A DNA stretch of 64,000 nt from Naegleria lovaniensis (GCF_003324165.1 NW_025407836.1:372001-436000), one strand, 5' to 3'; positions 10,846 through 22,198 are shown, counted from the stretch's first letter. Program-made: numbers and translations. The notes: a model not told the origin generated them from the letters alone.

Positions 10846-11444
10846 ATGGCCAGACAAGAAAACTTTTTGAAAACACAACGTTTAGAGTTTTTTACATGGA
10901 AAGAAAGTGATTTATCACAAGCTCTTGAATTATGGGGCAATCCAAGCGTTACGAAATTCATTTCGCAAAATGGAATGACTCCGGAACAAGTTTCCGAACG
11001 GCTTGGGAAAGAAATTTCAATGCAAGACAATATCAAGTTCAATATTGGCCTATGAAATTATTGGTAGATACAAGCGTAAATTCCGAGCAAGGTGATGATG
11101 AAAGAGAAATTATTGGTTGTTGTGGGTTAAGACCTTACGATCTTGATCATCATATTTACGAAATGGGTATTCATTTAAAAGAAAAGTATTGGGGAAAGGG
11201 TTATGCTCAAGAGGCTTGCCTAGGAGTTATGGAATATGCTTTCAATAATACCATTAACTTGAATGTGAGCTCATTGTTTGCAGGACACCATCCCGATAAT
11301 ACCTCCTCTGCACATTTGTTGAAAAAGCTTGGTTTTCAATTTACTCACAATGAGTATTATGCTCCTACGGGATTATTACATCCGTCTTATTTGATGAAAA
11401 AAGATGAATATTTTAAGCAACAGGAAGTCCATCGTCATGATTGA
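10846..11444 (+). CDS. GNAT N-acetyltransferase (RimJ/RimL-like)
   Basis: Starts at ATG 10846 after an A-run. 'TQRLEFFTWKESDLSQALELWGNPSVTKF' is the usual opening of the RimJ-like Acetyltransf_3 group. 'IIGCCGLRPYD', 'YEMGIHLKEKYWGKGYAQEA' (acetyl-CoA-binding loop) and 'NTSSAHLLKKLGFQF' follow in order. The frame changes once near 11037; one extra T in the run AAGTTC would give ...KFQYWPMK, as expected for the fold. With it the product is 199 residues. The substrate is unknown. The A-rich sequence upstream separates it from the divergent F-box-like ORF by 184 bp. Confidence 0.75.
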
Positions 11445-11506
11445 GTGTGAGTAGAGAATATTTACGCCGCGAGGAGTATGATGTCAGATCTGTTTTGAAC
11501 TGGAGG

Positions 11507-11690
11507 ATTATATATTTATTATATAATCGATTTTTTTGTACATGGGTGATGAATGCCAATGTAAATTTAAAACTTTTGTTTTGGATGAACATCTGTAGCC
11601 CAAGCTACAACTGAACCAAAAACTTTCTAATATGGAAAGAGGAAACATGGCTCCTGTTTCCTCTTTAAATCCAAGCCATCTTTGGATTTA
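11507..11690. other. Run of four hairpins in a 362-bp gene-free stretch
   Basis: Within 11445-11806 I find four short inverted repeats in a row: 11507-11527 (8-bp AT stem), 11594-11609 (TGTAGC/GCTACA, 4-nt loop), 11636-11666 (12-bp perfect stem AAAGAGGAAACA/TGTTTCCTCTTT, 7-nt loop) and 11666-11690 (8 bp plus 3 bp with a bulge). The last two abut. It could be a structured 3' UTR of the acetyltransferase or a small RNA gene. No tRNA or known snRNA motif is convincing. Confidence 0.45.
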
Positions 11691-11806
11691 GATCATTGAT
11701 TCTTAGCATTGAGTTGATATCAAATTTATTGAATTATGGTAAAATAGCCTTCCTGACGATATTTGAACAAAAGATCACAAGATAATAAGCATTACGTCTG
11801 AAATTG

Positions 11807-12540
11807 ATGTTGGGATATTTTGAAGTGGACGAAACGCAAGATCCATGGAAAAACAAACTTAAAAAACTTGTACTACTTGCTTGCACTAATCACCAAGCAC
11901 CACCGCGGAGAAAACATACTATCATGATGAATGAACACTGTGCTGATCGGAACACTCCAGATCAGTGTCTACTGCAAATAGATCCTCCATACTGTCAATG
12001 CTGTTGTGACCGAGACACATCCTTATTGGAAAACAGTTGCCAATGCACACACTTTATCATTTCCTCTACCATTGAAAGCAGTCTGTTCATTTCCTTGTGT
12101 CGACATCTTCGGCTCATTCCCCTCATATTCCAATTACTGTTACACTTTTTAATTTTTGGTATCTTTTATTTCATATGTGAGAGCAGTACGAATGCATTCA
12201 TCATTACTTTTTTTCACTTGCATTTTGCATGATGGCTGAATGTTTGAATGAAGTCATGACAGCCTTAGAAAATGCAAATTGCAAACTACTTTCAGCGTTA
12301 AAGAATAGAAAACAACTCCTTTGTCAAATTACACAACAGATTAGGACGGCATGCACGGCAAGTGTTGGAGGTATAGAATTACTCAAGTACTCTTTGTTAA
12401 ATCAGGAAATTAATTCCTATCATCAAGAACTGATAGATATTATGGAAACTTCGAACTCGATACTGTTGAGCGTTGCTGAAGAAATTTTACTTGATACAAA
12501 ATATGAGCATGCTGACAGGATTGCTAGAATAAATCAATAA
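11807..12540 (+). CDS. Unknown protein(s): cysteine-rich membrane segment plus helical C-terminus
   Basis: Two overlapping frames. The first (from ATG 11807, or more plausibly ATG 11924) carries a cysteine cluster 'YCQCCCDRD...CQCTHF' and two hydrophobic segments. The second (ATG 12229 to 12540) is a 103-residue helical segment (ENANCKLLSALKNRKQLL...). The switch near 12181-12230, at a T-run, is of the one-base-missing type, so they may be one protein of about 200-245 residues. I recognise no domain, and the stop codon lies in a strong hairpin. Confidence 0.35.
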
Positions 12541-12596
12541 GGAGTTTGAGTCGATTCATGATTAACTGCTGTCTCATGAATCTACATCTCCTTATT
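12536..12596. other. Long stem-loop over the stop codon of the upstream ORF
   Basis: Outer stem AATAAGGAG (12536-12544) with CTCCTTATT (12588-12596), 9 bp perfect; inner stem GATTCATGA (12553-12561) with TCATGAATC (12574-12582), 9 bp perfect, 12-nt loop. The TAA stop at 12538-12540 is inside the outer stem, and the next gene's ATG is at 12650. It could act in 3'-end formation or as a structured 5' leader. Confidence 0.5.
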
Positions 12597-12649
12597 CGAG
12601 AACCACCTCTTGTTGCAAATTCGATTCAAATACAAAAAAAAGCCTAAAA

Positions 12650-13896
12650 ATGTATTCCGATGATGATCGTTGCACCATTCTAGATAACTTTCAACATGGC
12701 TCAACTCAGGGAATATCACAGAGGTAGGTGATTCACTACGAGGTGCACTGATTGTGGATTTTCGGAATGGAATTAGTGCTGATAACAAGGTTACCAAGGA
12801 TCTCATGCAAATTATTGAGTTGTATAATTCAGTAAATGGATCATTTACGCATACCTCTCCGATTGGTACGTTTTTTGCCATCGTATGAGGCATTGTATCA
12901 TTTACAAATTTGTGATAGCGGATGGAAAAGTAATTCTAGTTGGCGATAGTATGGTTGGAAAAACGTAAAGTATATTGGTGATTTGTGTCAATGATTATCA
13001 ACTAATTTTTAATAGCTCTTTATTTGTGAGAATTATTAAGAATGTGTTTAGTAACAATTATCGCCCTACAATCGGCATGGACTTCAACATCAAAAAATAC
13101 AAAATTTTAGATATTCCTTTTTCTGTAGTGCTGTATGTTTTTGAAGTAATGAAATGGTCAACCAATGCATTTTGTATTATGAATGTGAAAATCTTTAAAA
13201 CAGATGGGATACAGCTGGTCAGGAGGTGAGGTGAGTTGGTGACAAGAGTTGCAAAATTTTTTTTAAATTGCAATAGTGGCAAATAATTTTCATGACCTTG
13301 TTCAAGTTTTTCCTTAGAGATTTAAAAGGTTGGTATTCAATATTTACTTGCCACTGCTTATATAGCATTTTATTAGTCTTTCTACTTCTTACCATCGTGG
13401 AGCTAGTGCGTGTATTTTAACCTTTGATTTGAATAGCCCAGAAACACTTCATTCCATTAAAAATTGGTACAACCAAGTGAAGGCATATGCAGAAGAGCCC
13501 AATATCAAGTGGTATTTGGTGGGCACAAAATGTGACCTTGTAAAGCATGTAGATGAACGAGAAGTGAAACAAATTGCAGAGGAGCTCAAAGCAGAGTATT
13601 GGGAAGTTTCTTCTAAGGATGGCATTAATGTTGAAAAATTGTTCAACCGAGTTGCATTTATTGCGTGGAAAGATAAGCTGTAAGTTTACCAAAAGTTCAA
13701 ATCATTACTCAATCAAATCAGAGAGAAATGGAAAGAGGCAAACACTGTCCAAGAAAAGAAAGAAGAAAATCAATCGCAAGTTCATATCGTTTTAAAACCT
13801 GGAGAAAAACCAAATCAACCTACTCAACCAGGCACTAGTGGTGGCACATCTACTACTGGCGGTGGGTCGAGCACTCAGCCATCCTGTCCTTGTTAA
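12650..13896 (+). CDS. Rab-family GTPase, Rab34/Rab36-like, seven exons
   Basis: A membrane-trafficking GTPase. Exons: 12650-12723, 12833-12964 (acceptor uncertain; 12890 also fits), 13016-13132, 13204-13225, 13318-13328, 13377-13679, 13722-13896. Joined they read GDSMVGKT (P-loop), 'FSNNYRPTIGMDF' (switch I), WDTAGQERFK (switch II), GTKCDL (G4) and SSKDG (G5). 'KNVF', 'IPFSVVL' and 'KAEYWEVSSKDGINVEKLFNRVA' match Rab34/36 rather than Rab1/5/7. The C-terminus is a G/S/T/Q-rich tail ending CPC, a double-geranylgeranylation CXC motif. The total is 277 residues. Rab34 is tied to intracellular ciliogenesis in animals; such a role here is inference. Two exons are microexons (22 and 11 nt). Confidence 0.85.
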
Positions 13897-14964
13897 CTTG
13901 TAAATTTTACCCTTTCTATTAAATTTTGTAATCTAGATATTACTTGGAAAATATTAGTTCTGTATTTCTGATTTTTAAAAATCATGATCGCAAGATAGAT
14001 TGATAGAGCAAATACCACTATGAACAGTGTATATTTTTGTCGTTGTGTCAAATATGAAAAATGAATCAGCTTCTAACACTCCAAGGAACATAATAAAGCA
14101 GATCAGTCATTGAACAAAAATTACAAAACATACATTTGTCTTGTCAACTGCTGCTATCAGCAACTGGTAACTTGAATCTATATTTTCCACCAGTTGTTTG
14201 GTGTCTGAGTTACAGGTGGATAAAATTATTTCTCTAATTTCTTCAAGCGAGTAATTTGGATTCTGTAATTCTTTAACACATTCTTCAAGTTCTGCAATTT
14301 TCTTTTGCTTTTCTTCGAATAATGTTCGTAACGTATGCGTTTCGTTAATCAAATATCGCTCTAGCTCAACGCATTTAGTTTTAAGATCACCAATTTTGAT
14401 TACTTCCACCTCACCTGGTTGTGGCAGTGTATTTTCATCACTTGAAGACACTGACTTCTTTTCCAGTGCAGTAGTATTCATTTTGTTAATCAAGGCAAAT
14501 GAAATGACATCATCATCAGTTTCCAAATTTCTCGTGTGATCTTCAGGATTATTCACTTCTTTCAACCAATTTTTCCATTCATCACTCAATTCTTCACTTT
14601 CCTCATCCTCAATGCTTTCCAAAATTTTGATCAAGTATTGCTTTTTAGCTTCAATCGAGTTCATCCCTTTCACTCGCACCCATGATTCCCATTTCATCTT
14701 TTCAGTAAATTGAAACCAATAGGGTTTTGTGTTGGTAGGACAATCTCCGATCGTTGCTTGTTTGTAATAGGCATACATATCCATCAAATCATCCGTTAAC
14801 AATTCAAAAGGAAAAGGTTTTTTGGGAGAGCCATCTTCATCCTCAATTAAACCACTATTTAACAATTTTTTAAAATTATTTTCAATGAGATGATGATCAT
14901 CCGTTGTATCATCTTGAACAACAGCACCTGTTGTGGGTGATGATGATTCGCTCATGATCATCAT
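13893..14964 (-). CDS. ACBD5-like tail-anchored acyl-CoA-binding protein
   Basis: Exon 1 is 14134-14964, the intron 14073-14133 (GTATGT..TTAG), and exon 2 13893-14072, giving about 336 residues (or 333 from the ATG ending at 14955). The ACBP domain (about 30-125) shows 'DLMDMYAYYKQATIGDCP' and 'KWESWVRVKGMNSIEAKKQYL', the acyl-CoA site. A coiled coil lies near 190-235. The second exon encodes a single hydrophobic segment (YTLFIVVFALSIYLAIMIF) followed by a basic tail, i.e. a C-terminal anchor. This domain order is that of ACBD4/5, which tether peroxisomes to ER and bring very-long-chain acyl-CoAs. Peroxisomal location here is inference. The stop overlaps that of the Rab gene. Confidence 0.8.
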
Positions 14965-15053
14965 TAAAATATTTTTCGTTTTGAAAGTGGAAAAAATAAT
15001 CTGTTGATGAAAAGAAGAAGCGACTCACACACCTCATCCATTCAATTCGGTAC

Positions 15054-18000
15054 ATGGAAAACAGTAAATTGAAAATTATTTGTAAACAATTGGAAGAATA
15101 TTATTTCAGTGAGAACCAAGTACAATGCAGAGTAGTAGTAACACAACAAGGATCGGAATGTCAAAATTCAAAACAACACTTTTGGAAGTTATTAAACGAG
15201 TATGAGAAGGACCTTTTAGATTTTGTAAAAACAACAACGATTAATTCAGAAAATGCTGATGTAATTTTACAATTTATATTTTTCTCTCACTTTTGTGGTT
15301 ATCACGAGTTGGTTCGGAATATTCTTGATCATACCAATAGGCAAAATTTGCAGAATTTACTCGTTTACTCTTTAGGAAATTACTGTTCATCAAATGAAAT
15401 AGACAAATGTGAGCTATTGCGTACTTCATTCGTTTCAACAAAGACATCTCTTTTTGGATTGACGAACAAGAAAACCAAAGAATGTATTATTGACAGTATA
15501 TTTTCAAAAGGAGAGAATAGATTTGTGTTTCGGTTTTTAAAACTCTTTTTCAACGAGGAACATGATCTTTCCAATATTGACATTTACTCTGTTTTTAAAT
15601 CTATTCTCAATAGTGTTATTGTTTGCAAAAATGATGAAGCTAACAACAAACGAAGAAAAACGGGGACAAATACACCCATTTCAAGATATAACAACTATAA
15701 GTTTAATTTAAGGGAAATTATTTGTTTAAGTGATCACACCAAAATTCGTCAGTTTTTACTTGAAACAATCCTTTCTGTGATATTTTCAGAAACAATGCCG
15801 GAGCAATTGCAACTTCTGTGTCCACCTTTATTGGAACATGAGATTTTAAACGATGAGGAAATGCAGACCTACATGCTGGAATGGTTTGGAAAAAGAGACA
15901 CTGCTACCATCCTGCAAATATTTAATTCTCTTTCTGTAGTGCAGCAATCACTTTTGAATGCCATGAACTCTAGGTCATCTCTTATACTCATCCAATCACA
16001 CTCGTTCAAAACCAAAATTATGGAACGATTTTCAAGTATTTTCTTCTCAGAAGAGGAAATTTTGTTGAAGAAAATTGACTCCTCAAACAATGACAACGAA
16101 CTCATTTTGCCCTTGTTAGAAGAAAAGACTGTCCATGAACTGGTTTCTTTATTAGAATGTAGTATGAGACATGTGGGAGAAGATTTATCTTTGGGCACTT
16201 TATATTCAGCGTGTTGTCTGATTCAACGTTTGTGTCACGATCATAACACTTCTGAGAGCGAGCTAGAAAGTTTGTTACAAAAGGTATGTATTGTGGTAGA
16301 TCGATGCGTCTCTAAAGGGAATTTAGATACGACTGCAACTGATGGTATATGTTGGTTATTGTGTGAAAGAATATTGTGAATGCTATAGAGAAGCAATACA
16401 CTCTACAACGACTTTAACCTTGCCACCACCGAAGATCATGCGAAAGGACTCAATTTATGGTCTACTTTCGCTAGTCAACAAGATCCCAGGAGTATTTTTT
16501 GACACATCAACCGGTAGTACTCCTTCTTCCGATATTTCCATGATGCCTTTACCTCAAACTATTGCGGAACTACTTTCTAAAATTTATTTATTTACAAAAG
16601 TATTGGAATATGAAGGGTGTTGTGAAGTGGTCAAAGACTTGTCTGAAAAAATTCTTAAACTCATTGACTATTCAAACACTGATCTTATGAATAACTATTT
16701 AACCATTGACGACATCAAAGAGGTAAGTTTGGCAACTAATGTAAGATTATTGAACTATAACGTATATATTTACAAAATATTAACAAATAGATATTTTCTG
16801 CAGCACTAAACATTGTGTATTGTATTGTTATGGAGCATGAACATCCTATCAAAACACCTGCAACTAAAGAGCAGCGAGATCTCATCAAAACAATTGCATC
16901 TCTATTTTTAAAAGAGGAAGGATTAGATATTTCAATAGCAATTGTCGATTTTCTCAATTATTTATTATACACTATTCACAAGAGTAGTGAAAATATGACT
17001 GAACCAAAGATTGCTTCTGAAAAATCATGTATCTCATTCCACGACTTGCTGTGATTCGTGAGAGATCTGAAATTGTATTATTCGAAAGCGCACAACAAGG
17101 AATATTTAAGGCCGTTGCACCTCAAGCTCTCTATTTTCTATGTGGTAAGTATGTTAATGACTTGTCAATTCCACAGCAACGAATGAATGTCAGTATTAAT
17201 GAACAAAATACTTGAGAAGAATCAACTTCAGAGTTTGGATTGTAAAACTATATATTCTATCATCAATTTCATAGGAGCCATTATTGAAGCTCATGCTCAC
17301 CATTTCAGTTCAACTCTTGCTCAAGATACCGAAAACAAAAAGACCCTTTGTTTTCTTTTTATAGATGAATGTCTTAAAGTAGTGGTCTATTATTATTCTC
17401 AAGCAATTCCTTTGTTTGAAAAAGTCATGAAGGAATCGAATTTAAGCCATCTCTCTCGCTACGATTTAATGTATTTGAAAGCAAGTTGGCTAGCCATATC
17501 CTTCTTTTGTCCCTTCACTTTAAAGCTGCCATTAACAAGAAAAGTGGAAGTGCTTACCGAATTTGTTGCTAAAAAACTACCCACTGAAAGAATTAATCCC
17601 AATGATGAAACTGCATTACAACAATTAGAATCTCCATCACTGCTAATTCTCTTCTACCATTCTCTTATTTGCGAAATTTATTTTTTATTATTTCCTATGA
17701 ACATTCAACAGTTGGCATCAAATTATTGGCTGGCATGGAAAAGATGAACCGCATGGCTGTGGATTTTTCCAACTATCTCAATAGCTTTATTAGTATTGCT
17801 TCAGATGCTAATGGTGCTAATGGTGGAACAAACAAAATAGACATTAACATTTCAGTGAGTTTATGTAAAGTCATTTTTGGAATATTTGAACAATACATTC
17901 AAGCAAAAGACAAGAACACGCTCTCAAGATTTGAGAATTGGCCAAAATTTGTTGACACGACGCTTCAACTCTTTGATCCTTCCTTAGTGACCGTGTTAAT

Positions 18001-19348
18001 TTCTTCTCTTCGGAAAGTTTATTACGAAATTGTAGATATTGACAGCGTGGTATGGCATTTATTGGAAAAACTTTCACTAGGTGACCTTTCTTCTCATCCT
18101 TATGTCCACTTTTTGGAAGTGTTGGAAAAAACAAACGAACAAGGGGTGAATTTTATGACAAAATATAACTCAGTCATTGTGTTGGAGAGGGCCTTTAAAA
18201 ACACAACACCGTTACTTCTCTCCCAATCGAGATCAGACATGATTGATACTGTTCTTAACTTTTGCAAAAATCATCGTGTCTTGTACAGATTATTAGGACT
18301 GGTGAATGTCAAGGCAGTTGCTGATGACTTGAAAGAGGAAAGTTTGATGAACTATTTCAGTTATTATGAAAGTCTATTAGGAACTCTATATCCACTTTTA
18401 TCCATGATTCCAATGAATGAAGAATATGCAATGGAGTTTGTATCTAGAAGCCAAGTACCCAAGTGCCTCATTGTCTTCCTTCAGAATAATCAAAAGCACA
18501 TTATCAAGAAGCATCCAAAATTGTTGGCTTGTATTTTCAAACTCTATGAAAAATCTCTACAAATATTTATCACATTTGCTAAATTGAATCCTACCCATCA
18601 GAAATTGGAAGAGACAAGGAATGATCTATTCTCAAAGACGTTTGTGTTCATTGTGAAATTTTGCTTTGAGAGAATACAGCCAGCCAATCAGGTAAGTTTC
18701 AAGTTCACTTGTTGAAATTCACTAAATATCATGTAGCAAACATTCTTTTGGAGTAGACCTGATGATGAAGAGAGAGAAGTACCATACTCTTTTGTTAATA
18801 TTTTAAAAGCCATTACGGATGCAGCAACAAATACAGCAATCCCAATCATTGCTACATTATTCAAAGATTATCTTCAAACTCTCAAGGAGACCAATGTGAA
18901 AAATATTCTTCAAAATGTTGAATTGTCATCATCAATGTATCAGCAGAAAGTGAAGTCCATACTGTTGAAATTGTCACCCGATTCAAACAAACCATTGACC
19001 ACAACACTTCCGCAAATTGCGAATTCTTCCAATATTAGTGCTAGCGCCACTCTCAAGGCATACTCTAAATTTCCATCCTTTGCTAAACCACAAAATACTG
19101 ATCAAGCTCATTCACCTATGCAACAAGCTCCGAACGCTGCTCAAAAACAAGTAGCAACAACAGGAACCTCTTTGGTACCAAAGTCATCCTCACCAAGTAA
19201 TAGTGGTACCACTCCTCCAACAACCACTGTGTCGGATCAAATAAGCCAGTTTTTGCACCGCCTTCACGACAAGTATTCCGTCCACCTCCACGAAAGCAAT
19301 GATGATCTACAACCTGTAAATACCATGAAATTATTGTTTTCTTTGTAA
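15054..19348 (+). CDS. FANCI: Large helical protein resembling FANCI
   Basis: Exons: 15054-16344, 16391-16722, 16791-17144, 17194-18691, 18737-19348. The first intron is the weakest (GTATAT..AGAG). Two one-base frame changes (near 17021 in an A-run and 17685 in a T-run) remain; with both restored the total is 1,362 residues (FANCI about 1,330). The whole is alpha-helical solenoid. Local resemblance to FANCI: 'TKECIIDSIFSKGENRFVF' to its 'CKKQLINTLCSGRWDQQYV' region, and near the C-terminus 'AIPIIATLFKDYLQTLKE' with 'ILQNVELSSSMYQQKV' to the family's 'LMQHMKLSTSRDFKI' stretch. FANCI pairs with FANCD2 in interstrand-crosslink repair. I judged this by memory of the human sequence, so it stays tentative. 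Confidence 0.55.
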
Positions 19349-19352
19349 ATTT

Positions 19353-19649
19353 CTACTTTTTGCGTTTTTTCGTTTGATGATTGCTGTTGCTCACTTCTCC
19401 TTGTGATAACTTTTCAATTTCTTGCTTGGCTGTGTAGTAGAGTTTGGAAATATTCACTCGTAACTGATTATTTTCCTTCTCTTTCTCTTTTAATTTTGTT
19501 TGAGTGTCATGTAATTGTTTTTCTGTTTGTTCAAGCTGCAAGCGCAATCTCTCAATTTCTTCTTTTAAATTCTCAATTTCCGAATTAGTGGATGGTTGTT
19601 GCAAAACATCACTGTAAAAATCCTCTTCTCCTTCCTCGCTTTTAAACAT
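19353..19649 (-). CDS. Small coiled-coil protein, 98 residues
   Basis: ATG ending at 19649 follows an A-run (CACAAAAAA). An acidic start (MFKSEEGEEDFYSDV) leads into a heptad-rich coil from about residue 25 to 85, with 'NNQLRVNISKLYYTAKQEIEKL', and a basic end TKKRKK that could be a nuclear signal. The 'NIS.L..TA..EI' block recalls short motifs in nuclear coiled-coil proteins such as CASP8AP2, but I would not assign it. Its stop is 4 bp from the stop of the convergent FANCI-like gene. Confidence 0.6.
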   Translation of the reverse strand: MFKSEEGEEDFYSDVLQQPSTNSEIENLKEEIERLRLQLEQTEKQLHDTQTKLKEKEKENNQLRVNISKLYYTAKQEIEKLSQGEVSNSNHQTKKRKK

Positions 19650-20444
19650 TTTTTTGTGATTGTATCGAATCCAGCTTGCCGATCGGCAAAGACAAATGGA
19701 AGGACTGTACTCAAAAACTGACAAAATATTGTAAAGAAACTATAATTACAAAATTGGAAAAGCTTGGAATGCCAAAATGGATATTAAGGAATTCAATATA
19801 TCCTACATCAGAGTTCAGAATACCTTAAAATAAGAATAGCATTCCATACATTAATTTAACAGTATGTTCTGAAGGGGTGAAAGTTATTGGACTTGAACTA
19901 TTGAGGGCTTTTGACAAATCCTCAGCCGATCGTGAACGAGTTGTGTTGAATCAGCATTGAACTTGTCCCAAGGGGACTTTACATCAGGATGGCTTGTTCA
20001 GGTCTGAAGAAAACAAAGGACCATGTCCATAATCATTGATCATTGAAGACAAACAATTTAACAAACGACTGTCAATTCTTGAACATGCTACAGAAGAGAA
20101 TACTTGTCCTGTAAACGTTCAAACTTGGGTAAACTATAAACAATAACATGTTTAAACAAAAATAAACAAAATAAACACGTTCAAACTAATTCAAACGTTT
20201 AATCTTGTTCAAACGTTTAAACGTTCAAACGAAAATTAATTTCTAAAGAATTGGAATTTCTTCCTATTTGTCACCGTTTTCATTTTGCATTTTGTAGGGA
20301 AAGAAAATAAGTATCGAAGATTTTTGGATCCAAAATATCGAAATCGTAAATCATCCTGTTTGGCATCCAAGTCAATGTCAATAATTAATCATTTAAAAAT
20401 TATTGATATGAATAGTTCTAAGACTTTAGGGGTTGAGGCCCTCA
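19650..20444. other. 795-bp gene-free stretch, longest in the window
   Basis: Between two minus-strand genes. Apart from the octamer cluster at 20117-20230 and adjacent TAAACAAA-type repeats (20133-20178), I see only short open frames (longest about 38 codons, near 19860-19962) with no recognisable product. It should contain the promoter of the small coiled-coil gene. Confidence 0.4.
20117..20230. repeat. GTTYAAAC octamer cluster
   Basis: Six copies of GTTCAAAC or GTTTAAAC in 114 bp: 20117, 20150, 20179, 20207, 20215 and 20223. The last three are directly tandem (20207-20230). GTTTAAAC is a perfect palindrome and GTTCAAAC nearly so. A further partial copy lies at 20189-20201. The spacer between copies holds repeated ATAAACA/TAAACAAA. 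Confidence 0.6.
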
Positions 20445-22096
20445 CTATTGAATGACACTTTTTAGGGTCCATGTGTCAGTAGGAGGGATAGAATCACTGG
20501 AATATGATTGGGAAATATCAATACGACTTTTCAACTTCAAAAGTTCTTTTTTTTCATGTTCCTTAAACTGTTTGTAACAATCGGATAAAATGATCGTGTG
20601 AATAGTAATTCCCTTATTTTCCATATCTTTCAACACTTGGACAAGGTCTGGATAGTACTTGTTTGCATACACGCGATGAATGACCAAATCATTTCTAAAT
20701 TTAGGAATGGTAGACCTAATCCACGAAATGTCATCATCTAAATCAAATGAGTGCAACAATACAATCCGATCAAAATATTGATCTTCTACACCTGGAAGAC
20801 AACTCAGTAGGATATTTCTTCCACACACAGGAAGACCTGTTTCCGTTAAATCCAAATCATGGTTCAATAATTTAAAAGATCTCAACGCAATCAAATTATT
20901 TCCATTTACAATCTCTATATCGGCCAAGTCACTGGTATGGTCCGAAACGAATCGAGAGGCATTCTTTAGAACCATCATGAAACCAAAGCATTTCGAGAGA
21001 GAACCAAAGATCAATTTTTTGAGAGGGACATTCTTTCTACGCTTAATCAACCAATAATAGGACCAGAAATCCCACTGTTCATTATTATGGATGAATAACG
21101 TGTCAAAATTTGTCTCGAACGTCCCATTGTTGGTATTTCTTTTTTCAATAATTTGTGAAGAAGAAAGGTGTTCCGACCATTTTCAGGATGTTCATGAAAA
21201 TAGTTGAAAATTTTGGAAATAGATGAAATGTTGGTAAATCCTTGATAGGTCTTGAATAATCGTTGTATGAAAGAAACGACATCCACACTCAATGAATCAT
21301 GTAACACAACCGTGTCCTGTCTCACCATTTTTCCTTGATTAGGTAATGTCAAGTGACTGATCCATGAAAAATTTGTAGAATAGTGTAAAAAGTAGTATAA
21401 TCTTTTGCAAGTTAATGAAATGGAACGCATTTCTCTTGGAAATATCAAATAGGACAATACATGACTTAGAATGTCATCATTCAACCAAAGTGGTTCTTGT
21501 GAATAATTCTCTTTGAAGGGAATGGCTTGAACTTTTGGTTTTTTTCTGACAAGTTCTTGAATTTGATTGGAAATTTCCAAATCCACACAATCCATACAAA
21601 TATTTTCCTTTTTCATGGGTACGACTAAATATAAGAGTTCAGCGAGACGTTCACCCAAAAAATCATTCAATAACTGATTGGTTGATTTTTTGAATTCTTC
21701 CAAATTTAACAAACTTAATAATTCACAATTTCGATCGAAATAAGTCCAAAGAACTGAGAGAGCGCTTCGTCTTTCCTCAGCATGATCATATCTTGACATG
21801 AAAGGAGTCTCTTTCAATACCGTTTCCATGTGCAACCAATTTTCAGATACAATGTCATACATGTCGGATCGATGAGTGATTTGTTGCAGTTCCTGGTTCA
21901 TCATTGTAGTGTTTTCCCGATGATCGAACGGAACGGACAAGGAGATTCTTCTCTTGTGAAAATAGAAAAAGATCAAATCATGCACTAATTCAATAGCAAT
22001 CGATTGCATCGAGAACATTTTAATTGTGTCCAAACATGGACAAAACACAACGTTCCATCGTGGTGTGAGCAAAGTGGGTTTTGACACAGACGGCAT
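20445..22096 (-). CDS. F-box protein of unknown target
   Basis: From ATG ending at 22096. A central F-box at about residues 205-250 reads 'PLWLNDDILSHVLSYLIFPREMRSISLTCKRLYYFL', followed by 'FSWISH'. The rest is helical with no recognised substrate-binding repeats; 'QWDFWSYYWLIKRRKNV' near residue 340 is a striking aromatic block. One frame change near 21138-21143, in a run of six T (A on the coding strand), is needed; with one extra base the protein is 550 residues. It would recruit an unknown substrate to an SCF ligase. No transmembrane segment. Confidence 0.7.
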
Positions 22097-22198
22097 CTAT
22101 TTCTCAGTGAACACATTTTTTTATTGTGCGCAAGTTCTCATGTTCCTCTCGAAAAGAAATGTTTTTACAGTGTGTGACAACATTTGCGTGGTATTGAA

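Noticed and set aside
11037-11074. 38-nt intron in the GNAT gene
   Set aside because: It would delete the conserved YWPMK strand of the fold; a missing T in TTC explains the switch better.
11546-11615. C/D-box snoRNA idea (TGATGA then CTGA)
   Set aside because: No terminal stem next to the boxes, and the motifs are short enough to occur by chance in AT-rich DNA.
12582-12893. 103-codon minus-strand ORF
   Set aside because: It is antisense to exon 1 and exon 2 of the Rab gene, whose exons are supported by GTPase motifs and splice sites; the ORF has no recognisable domain.
19860-19962. 38-codon plus-strand open frame (VCSEGVKVIGLELLRAFDKS)
   Set aside because: No ATG, no splice sites and no recognisable family; too short to support.
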